A stretch of DNA of 64,000 bases from Chromohalobacter beijerinckii (GTDB taxonomy: Bacteria; Pseudomonadota; Gammaproteobacteria; Pseudomonadales; Halomonadaceae): positions 62,001-126,000 of the forward strand of contig NZ_JAKGAK010000006.1 of assembly GCF_023061185.1 (NCBI RefSeq). The letters are read 5' to 3'. The position numbers and the translations under genes were made by a program. Under the pieces are notes generated by a model. The model saw nothing but the letters and a program-made list of their open reading frames with translations, did not search any database and was not told where the DNA came from. Positions 50,195 to 64,000 of the stretch are shown here, one piece after another. Numbering within the stretch: position 1 is the first letter of the stretch; the number at the start of each line of letters is the position of its first letter.

Positions 50195-50829
50195 GTCTGC
50201 GCTCACAGTGGCGACAGTTGCGCGAGGTGGAGTGGCGCGACCTGGACCTCAAGGAAGCCGGTACGTGGCCGGCGTTGCTGCAGGCGATGTGCTTGGTGGC
50301 GCTGTTCCTGGCCATCTTCTGGGTGGCCCAGTGGTACGTCGCCGCGCCGCGCCAGGAAACTCTGGACAGTTTGCAGGAGCGCGAGGGCGAGCTGCTCCAG
50401 GAATACGAAACCCGTGCTTATCAGGCAGCCAATCTCGAACAGATGCGCATGCAGATGGCAGAGCTCGACACGCGCATGCAGGCATTGCTGCAAATGCTGC
50501 CCACCGACACAGAGATCCCCGCGCTGCTGGATGACATCAGCGATGCGGCGCAGGATCATCGACTCGCGATCGAATCGATCCGACTGCGCTCGCCGGTGCC
50601 GCAAGACTTCTATACCGAACAGCCCTTCGATATCCAGGTACGGGGCGGCTATCACGACATTGCCGCCTTCCTGGCCAGCGTGGCGGCGCTGCCGCGTATC
50701 GTGACCCTGCATGACTTCTCGCTGTCGCCGGTCGGCGATGGCGATACGCTGCGTCTATCGCTGCTGGCACGTACCTACAGCTATCGCGAAGACGCCGACC
50801 CCAAGTCCGGGGGGCGTAACGATGATTGA
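50191..50829 (+). CDS. pilO: Type IV pilus assembly protein PilO
   Basis: Partner of PilN in the inner-membrane subcomplex. The 212-residue protein has a short cytoplasmic segment, one membrane helix (about residues 30-50), a coiled coil with the ETLDSLQEREGELLQEYE region and a periplasmic domain with FDIQVRGGYHDIAAFLASVA, typical of PilO. Overlaps both neighbours, so pilMNOP is tightly coupled. Confidence 0.94.
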   Translation: MSLRSQWRQLREVEWRDLDLKEAGTWPALLQAMCLVALFLAIFWVAQWYVAAPRQETLDSLQEREGELLQEYETRAYQAANLEQMRMQMAELDTRMQALLQMLPTDTEIPALLDDISDAAQDHRLAIESIRLRSPVPQDFYTEQPFDIQVRGGYHDIAAFLASVAALPRIVTLHDFSLSPVGDGDTLRLSLLARTYSYREDADPKSGGRNDD

Positions 50830-51379
50830 ATGGCTGACGATCCCCCCAAGCTGGCGTTTCCTGCTTGCAGGGCTGGTCGGGATGGTGTTGCTGGGCGGTT
50901 GTCGCGATGCCGAGATGACCGATCTGGACGCGCACCTGGATGCCCTACGCCAGCGGCCGGAGGGCAGCATCGAAGCGCTTCCTCCCGCCCCGGTGTATCG
51001 CACGGCGCATTATTCGCAGGCCCAGCAGCGCAGCCCGTTCCGTGCCGAACGCCGAGCGCAGGAAAGCGCCGCGACATCGTCGCAGGATGACGGCCCCGAC
51101 CGTCAGCGTCCGCGAGAGCCCCTGGAGCGCTTTCCGCTGGAACAGCTCGAACTGGTGGGAACCTTGACGGTGGGCGGGCAGCCATCGGCCTTGATCCGCG
51201 CGCCCGATGGTAACGTCTATCGTCTTTTCGAAGGCCACTATCTGGGGACCGATTTCGGACGTGCCACGGAGATTCGAGACGCGAGCGTCGAGCTGGTCGA
51301 GCGGGTGCGCGATGGCGGCGCTTGGCGTCAGCGGCGGCGTACTCTGGAATTCAACGATTCATCGCAAACCGCCGAATGA
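50822..51379 (+). CDS. pilP: Type IV pilus lipoprotein PilP
   Basis: Lipoprotein linking the PilN/O complex to the PilQ secretin. From ATG 50822 the product has 185 residues with a lipobox signal (VGMVLLGGC, Cys near residue 27), a disordered Pro/Arg-rich linker and a C-terminal beta-domain (LEQLELVGTLTVGGQPSALI, VYRLFEGHYLGTDFG). Overlaps pilO by eight bases. Confidence 0.93.
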   Translation: MIEWLTIPPSWRFLLAGLVGMVLLGGCRDAEMTDLDAHLDALRQRPEGSIEALPPAPVYRTAHYSQAQQRSPFRAERRAQESAATSSQDDGPDRQRPREPLERFPLEQLELVGTLTVGGQPSALIRAPDGNVYRLFEGHYLGTDFGRATEIRDASVELVERVRDGGAWRQRRRTLEFNDSSQTAE

Positions 51380-51407
51380 TGGCGGTACGTACAGGCAGGA
51401 GAACTAC

Positions 51408-53420
51408 ATGATGCGAACGCTGCGCGACTGGCTGGTGGGCGGGCTCTGCCTCGTGGGGCTGGTCGTCTGTGCCCAGGGACAGGCGGCGACGTTGACATCG
51501 CTCGAGTTCGCCCAGCGCGGGGATGGCGGAATCGATGCGTTGCTGGCGTTCGATGGTCCGGCCCCCGAGCCGCATAGCTACCGAAGCGAGTCGCCGGCGC
51601 AGATCATCGTCGACCTGCCGGGGACGCAAAACCAGCTCGAGCAACGCCGCTTCGGTATCGATCGTGACGGGGTGCGCGAGGTCAGCGTGGCCGAGACGGG
51701 GGAGCGCACGCGTCTGGTTTTCGGTCTCGACGAGCCCCTGCCCTATTCGACCCAGCGTCAGGGGGAGAGCCTTCGCGTGCGCCTGGGAGGAGATGCCGCT
51801 GAGCGCGCCACCGCGTTGACGCGCATCCGCGATCTCGATTTTCGGCGCGGCGATAACGGCGGTGGGCGCTTGGTGGTCACGCTCGACCACGGTGGTGTGA
51901 CACCTGAAACGGACACCGAGGGCGATACCTTGAAAGTAACGTTGCCCGGTGTCCGGCTGCCCGGAGATATGGATCGGATCCTCGACGTCAGCGATTTCGA
52001 TACGCCAGTGTCGCGCATCGTGCCTCAGTCCGACGATGATGGTGTGACGCTGACGCTCGACAATCGCGAGGCTTTTCAGCACCTGGTCACGCAACGCGGC
52101 GATCAGCTGATCGTGGAGGTTCAGCCGCGCGATGATGATACGCGCGCGTTAGAGGGCGATACGCAGGAATATGACGGCGAGCCGGTCAGCCTCAATTTCC
52201 AGAACATTCAAGTGCGCGAAGTACTGTCGGTGCTCTCCGACTTCAGTGGGGTCAATATCGTCGCCAGCGATAGCGTCCAGGGCAGCGTGACGCTCAATCT
52301 CACGCAGGTGCCGTGGGATCAGGCACTTGATCTGATCCTCAAGAGCCATGGCCTCGCCAGCCGCCGCGAGGGAGATGTGATCGTGGTTGCGCCCGCCGAT
52401 GAGTTAGCGCAGATGGAGCGCCAGACGCTGGAGAATCGCGCCCAGTCCCAACAGTTGGCCCCGCTGAAGACGGAATACGTGCAAGTGCGTTACGCCAAGG
52501 CCACCGATCTCGCCACGATGCTGCGTGGCAGCGAAGGGTTCGGGTTGCTCTCCGAGCGTGGCCGTGTGACGGTCGATGAGCGGACCAATACCTTGCTGGT
52601 GCGTGACACGCCCGAGCAATTGGCAGGTATCCGTGGCATGCTCGACAAACTCGACGTGCCGGTGCGTCAGGTGCAGATCGAGGCGCGGATCGTCATCGCC
52701 CGTGATACCGCCTCCCAAGAGTTGGGCGTCAACTGGGGCGTCTCGCAAAGCCAGGGTGTTACCTTCGACGAAGACGGCGTGGGGAGCGTGGTCGATCGCA
52801 ACCCCAGCGGTGCCAATCGTGGCTCCGCGGGTTTATCCGTCGATCTGGGTGATAGTGATGGCAGCGGTTCGGCATTCAGCTTCGGCTATCTTTCCGGCGA
52901 TGTGCTGCTCGATCTGGAGCTGCGCGCCCTGGAAAGCGAAGGCAAGAGCCAGACCATTTCACAGCCCAAGATCATCACTGCCAACCAGAAGAAGGCGGTG
53001 ATCAAGCAGGGGCAGGAAATTCCCTACCAAGAGTCGACCTCGTCCGGGGCGACCAACGTGGAATTCAAGGAAGCCGTGCTGTCGCTCGAAGCCACGCCGC
53101 AGATCACTCCTGATGGGAGTATCGTCATGGACTTGCTGATCAATAACGATACCGTCTCTGACATGAGCTTCGGTGACGGCGCCCCGGCAATCGATACCAA
53201 TTCCATCGAAACACAAGTGCTGGTGAACGATGGCGAAACGGTGGTGCTGGGCGGCATACTGACGTCTGAGCAATTGCGCAATCTCTACAAGACGCCGCTG
53301 CTCGGTGATTTGCCGTTCATCGGTTCGTTGTTCCGCTATACCCAGGAATCCAACGAAAAGGTAGAATTGTTGATCTTCATTACCCCCAAGATCATCGGAG
53401 ACGAACAGGCGAATCGCTGA
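51408..53420 (+). CDS. pilQ: Type IV pilus secretin PilQ
   Basis: Outer-membrane secretin pore for the pilus. From ATG 51408 (CAGGAGAAC upstream) the protein has 670 residues: signal peptide ending AQGQAA near residue 25, two AMIN-type beta domains (about 25-250) for peptidoglycan binding, an STN/N0 domain ([19 protein letters not shown]), N1 domain, and the secretin core with [19 protein letters not shown] and the final [10 protein letters not shown]. The open frame continuing upstream to 51207 is within pilP. Confidence 0.96.
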   Translation: MMRTLRDWLVGGLCLVGLVVCAQGQAATLTSLEFAQRGDGGIDALLAFDGPAPEPHSYRSESPAQIIVDLPGTQNQLEQRRFGIDRDGVREVSVAETGERTRLVFGLDEPLPYSTQRQGESLRVRLGGDAAERATALTRIRDLDFRRGDNGGGRLVVTLDHGGVTPETDTEGDTLKVTLPGVRLPGDMDRILDVSDFDTPVSRIVPQSDDDGVTLTLDNREAFQHLVTQRGDQLIVEVQPRDDDTRALEGDTQEYDGEPVSLNFQNIQVREVLSVLSDFSGVNIVASDSVQGSVTLNLTQVPWDQALDLILKSHGLASRREGDVIVVAPADELAQMERQTLENRAQSQQLAPLKTEYVQVRYAKATDLATMLRGSEGFGLLSERGRVTVDERTNTLLVRDTPEQLAGIRGMLDKLDVPVRQVQIEARIVIARDTASQELGVNWGVSQSQGVTFDEDGVGSVVDRNPSGANRGSAGLSVDLGDSDGSGSAFSFGYLSGDVLLDLELRALESEGKSQTISQPKIITANQKKAVIKQGQEIPYQESTSSGATNVEFKEAVLSLEATPQITPDGSIVMDLLINNDTVSDMSFGDGAPAIDTNSIETQVLVNDGETVVLGGILTSEQLRNLYKTPLLGDLPFIGSLFRYTQESNEKVELLIFITPKIIGDEQANR

Positions 53421-53962
53421 TGCAGGGTCTGCCCACGATCATTCTCGTTGGCCCCATGGGCGCGGGGAAAAGCACCATCGGACGCCTGCTGGCAGCCGAG
53501 TTGAAGCGCGAGTTTTTCGATAGCGACCATGAAATCGAAGCGCGCTGCGGTGCCAATATTGCCTGGATTTTCGATGTCGAGGGCGAGCGTGGCTTTCGTG
53601 ATCGTGAAACCCTCATGCTGCGTGAACTGGCTGGCCGCGAGGCCATCGTCCTCGCCACCGGCGGCGGCGCAGTGTTGCGCGAAGATAACCGCCAAGCGCT
53701 GCGCGAGCGTGGCACGGTGGTGTATTTGGCGACGTCGGTCGAGCAGCAGATTCGGCGCACGGCCCGTGATCGCAATCGCCCGTTGTTGCGCCAAGGCAAT
53801 CCCGAGCAGGTGTTGCGCGATCTATTCGCCAAGCGTGACCCGCTTTATCGCGCCACTGCCGACTTGACGGTACGCACTGACCGGCGCGGCCCCAAGGCGG
53901 TGGTCAACGAGATCATTCGTCGCACCAAGCGTTTGTCCGATCCACTCGATTTAAAGGCTTGA
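53420..53962 (+). CDS. aroK: Shikimate kinase I
   Basis: Phosphorylates shikimate at the 3-OH with ATP. The 180-residue product has the P-loop GPMGAGKST (residues 11-19), the shikimate-binding DSDHEIE and the ATGGGAVLR motif. The ATG shares one base with the pilQ stop (TGATG), so translation is likely coupled to the pilus operon, as in pseudomonads. Confidence 0.96.
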   Translation: MQGLPTIILVGPMGAGKSTIGRLLAAELKREFFDSDHEIEARCGANIAWIFDVEGERGFRDRETLMLRELAGREAIVLATGGGAVLREDNRQALRERGTVVYLATSVEQQIRRTARDRNRPLLRQGNPEQVLRDLFAKRDPLYRATADLTVRTDRRGPKAVVNEIIRRTKRLSDPLDLKA

Positions 53963-53964
53963 TC

Positions 53965-55077
53965 ATGACCGCCTCGTCCGCATTGCCGTATCAACGTCTG
54001 CATGTCGAGCTCGATGCCCGGCGCTATCCCATCCATGTGGGACCGGGGGTGCTCGATGCGCCGGACATGCTGGTGCCGTACCTGGCTGGGCGTCAGGTGA
54101 TGATCGTCACCAACGAGACGGTGGCGCCGCTGTATCTCGAGCGCCTCAAGCGCACGCTGAGCGGTGACGACCGTGACGTGCGCGAGGTGATCCTTCCCGA
54201 TGGCGAACATACCAAGACGCTGGCCAGTGTCGAGCGCATCTGGGATGCACTGCTGGCAGCGGGCTTCAATCGTCGTTGCACACTAGTGGCGCTTGGCGGG
54301 GGCGTGATCGGCGACATGGCCGGTTACGCAGCGGCGTGCTATCAGCGCGGCGTGGCCTTCGTGCAAGTGCCCACCACCTTGTTATCCCAGGTGGATTCCT
54401 CGGTGGGGGGCAAGACCGGCGTCAATCATCCGCGCGGCAAGAACATGATCGGCGCTTTCTGGCAGCCGCGCGCGGTATTGATCGACACCGATACGTTGGC
54501 CACGCTGCCGGGTCGAGAGCTATCCGCGGGGCTCGCCGAGGTCATTAAATATGGCCTGATACAGGATGCTGACTTCCTCGCCTGGCTGGAGGCGCGCATG
54601 CCGGCGCTGCGCGGGCTCGATGTCGAGGCGCTCACCGAAGCCATTCTGAGGAGCTGTGCGATCAAGGCCGAGATCGTCGCCCGCGACGAGACCGAGCAGG
54701 GGCAGCGGGCGCTGCTCAACCTGGGGCATACCTTCGGGCACGCGATCGAAGCGCACCAGGGCTATGGCAACTGGCTTCACGGTGAGGCAGTGGGCGCAGG
54801 AATGCTGATGGCTGCCACGCTGTCGCAGCGTCTGGGTTGGCTTTCCACCGAGGATATGGCGCGTGTCGAGACGCTGGTGGCCAGCGCCGGCCTACCGGTG
54901 ACGGTGCCTGCTGCGATGGGCGTCGAGGCGTTTCTCGCCACGATGCGCCTGGACAAGAAGAACATCGACGCACGCTTGCGCCTGATACTGCTATCTAGAT
55001 TGGGCGAAGCATGCGTGTATGACGAGACTCCGCCGAATATGCTCGAGGCGCTGCTCGTCGAGTTCCCCCGCGCCTGA
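53965..55077 (+). CDS. aroB: 3-dehydroquinate synthase
   Basis: Second step of the shikimate pathway: NAD- and zinc-dependent cyclisation of DAHP. From ATG 53965 (AAAGG seven bases upstream) the protein has 370 residues; a TTG at 53959 overlapping the aroK stop is an alternative. The NAD motif [15 protein letters not shown], the [20 protein letters not shown] block and zinc-ligand His residues in [10 protein letters not shown] are intact. A terminator follows. Confidence 0.96.
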   Translation: MTASSALPYQRLHVELDARRYPIHVGPGVLDAPDMLVPYLAGRQVMIVTNETVAPLYLERLKRTLSGDDRDVREVILPDGEHTKTLASVERIWDALLAAGFNRRCTLVALGGGVIGDMAGYAAACYQRGVAFVQVPTTLLSQVDSSVGGKTGVNHPRGKNMIGAFWQPRAVLIDTDTLATLPGRELSAGLAEVIKYGLIQDADFLAWLEARMPALRGLDVEALTEAILRSCAIKAEIVARDETEQGQRALLNLGHTFGHAIEAHQGYGNWLHGEAVGAGMLMAATLSQRLGWLSTEDMARVETLVASAGLPVTVPAAMGVEAFLATMRLDKKNIDARLRLILLSRLGEACVYDETPPNMLEALLVEFPRA

Positions 55078-55107
55078 CGTTCTCTTTTCCCGCCGATCGA
55101 CTCGCGA

Positions 55108-55132
55108 CGCCTGCCTCCTCGGCAGGCGTTTT
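55108..55132 (+). terminator. Terminator after aroB
   Basis: CGCCTGCC (55108-55115), loop TCCTC, GGCAGGCG (55121-55128), followed by TTTT. It closes the pilMNOPQ-aroKB unit. Confidence 0.85.
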
Positions 55133-55527
55133 GCGTAGGGCCTCGCCGCGTTTGTGCAACGGCGGTTTTCACGCGACAATATGCCTGTATCGGCATGCCT
55201 CATGCAGGATCGGCATGAGATGAATCTGGATTTTAGACCAAAGTCGCATGGCTCGATACTCAAGCGTTCAAGCTTGCTAACGCGTTGACATGTCAGGGGT
55301 TTTAGTGAGGGTTTGCGGCTAACCCCGCGATTTTGCGCAGCTTTGAGGCAACACGGCAGGTAGTGGAATTGCTTGAGAGGGGGGCAGGGGCTATGCTGGT
55401 CGACCTTTTTCACGCCCGATGCGTCACCGCATGACGTGCTTTTCGACCTTCAAAAAATAAAAGATAACCGTGAAGCATAACACGATTATTTCTGGACACA
55501 AGTTTCAAAATTTTGTGAGGCACGCCC
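55133..55527 (+). promoter_or_regulatory. gltB upstream region
   Basis: About 395 bases without a convincing gene. The best promoter is TTGCTT (55369-55374), a 17-base spacer and TATGCT (55392-55397). A palindrome TGACATGTCA lies near 55286-55295 and an AT palindrome CAAAATTTTG at 55506-55515, directly before the GTGAGG ribosome binding site. No clear sigma-54 site was found. Confidence 0.4.
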
Positions 55528-59979
<4,452 letters not shown>

Positions 59980-60021
59980 GAGCCGTCGGCGGCCCGAGTA
60001 GCGCCTAGCGCTACTCGCTGA

Positions 60022-61458
<1,437 letters not shown>

Positions 61459-61492
61459 GTCTCGGCTGCGGGCCATGGAGGCCTGATCCGGT

Positions 61493-61560
61493 ATCGGGTG
61501 GGAGCGAATTTATTCGCGATGGAGTTGGCGCCGTCGGGAACAAGTTCCCTCCCACCGGAT
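61493..61560. repeat. REPIN-like element (two REPs in inverted orientation)
   Basis: Outer 12-base arms ATCGGGTGGGAG (61493-61504) and CTCCCACCGGAT (61549-61560) are complementary with one mismatch. Each arm continues into its own small hairpin: GCGAAT-TT-ATTCGC (61504-61517) and GGGAAC-AA-GTTCCC (61536-61549). Both halves have the GTGGGAG plus short hairpin form known from Pseudomonas REP sequences, which are spread by REP-associated tyrosine transposases. Confidence 0.8.
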
Positions 61561-61563
61561 TGC

Positions 61564-61604
61564 GGGCTACGAGCATGGCAGAGTCATCGTCCTGCTCGTA
61601 GCCC
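61564..61604. repeat. Inverted repeat GGGCTACGAG / CTCGTAGCCC
   Basis: A perfect ten-base stem (61564-61573 with 61595-61604) with a 21-base loop, just after the REPIN-like element. The arms contain the same CTACGAG unit as the tandem array at 28.02 kb. No T-run follows, though it may help end gltBD transcripts. Confidence 0.7.
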
Positions 61605-61608
61605 GTAG

Positions 61609-64000
<2,392 letters not shown>

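Noticed and set aside
55138-55527. Small gene or sigma-54 promoter before gltB
   Set aside because: Frames there lack ribosome binding sites and similarity; no GG-N10-GC pair with the TGGCAC/TTGC context was found.

Overview
The window is about 64 kb of GC-rich, densely coded chromosome from a gammaproteobacterium. Gene content and order (uppS-cdsA-dxr-rseP-bamA-skp-lpxD-fabZ-lpxA-lpxB-rnhB-dnaE-accA-tilS; ubiE-ubiJ-ubiB-hisE-tatABC; hslUV-ftsN-argS-priA // rpmE-malic enzyme; mrcA // pilMNOPQ-aroK-aroB; gltBD; pyrG-kdsA) resemble the Pseudomonas/Halomonas side of the class. I think a Halomonadaceae member (Chromohalobacter/Halomonas-like) is most likely, but that is inference from synteny and recall, not a search. 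No rRNA, tRNA, prophage, transposase or CRISPR array was seen.

Layout. 1-17.2 kb (+): envelope/lipid A/fatty-acid block plus replication (dnaE) and tRNA modification (tilS). 17.2-18.7 kb (-): ppx, tail to tail with tilS. 18.8-24.1 kb (+): thioredoxin, rho, ubiD, a flavin reductase and folM. 24.1-25.7 kb (+): a DAHP synthase gene preceded by a 500-base leader carrying one clear aromatic leader peptide with an attenuator and a second candidate leader ORF. 25.8-27.9 kb (+): phoX, a Tat-exported phosphatase. 28.1-30.3 kb (-): ppk1 behind a near-perfect Pho box. 30.5-35.4 kb (-): tatC, tatB, tatA, hisE, ubiB, ubiJ, ubiE. 35.5-42.9 kb (-): DUF971 protein, hslU, hslV, ftsN, argS, priA. 43.1-44.8 kb (+): rpmE, malic enzyme. 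44.9-48.3 kb (-): DUF481 outer-membrane protein, PBP1A. 48.6-55.1 kb (+): type IV pilus assembly genes pilMNOPQ and aroKB. 55.5-61.5 kb (+): gltBD. 61.7-64 kb (+): pyrG and the start of kdsA, cut by the window end.

Links between genes. The envelope block supplies lipid carrier, isoprenoid precursor, outer-membrane assembly and lipid A enzymes. Shikimate-pathway genes occur twice (DAHP synthase at 24.6 kb; aroK and aroB at 53-55 kb). Phosphate functions (ppx, phoX, ppk1) occur in one 13-kb stretch, with Pho-box-like sites before phoX and ppk1, and the PhoX exporter TatABC lies 2.5 kb away. Ubiquinone genes (ubiD; ubiE/J/B) lie on both sides of this region.

The coding part is ordinary core genome. 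The most interesting signals are intergenic: the DAHP synthase leader, the Pho boxes, two seven-base tandem repeat arrays, a REPIN-like element before pyrG and a long imperfect palindrome between rho and ubiD.
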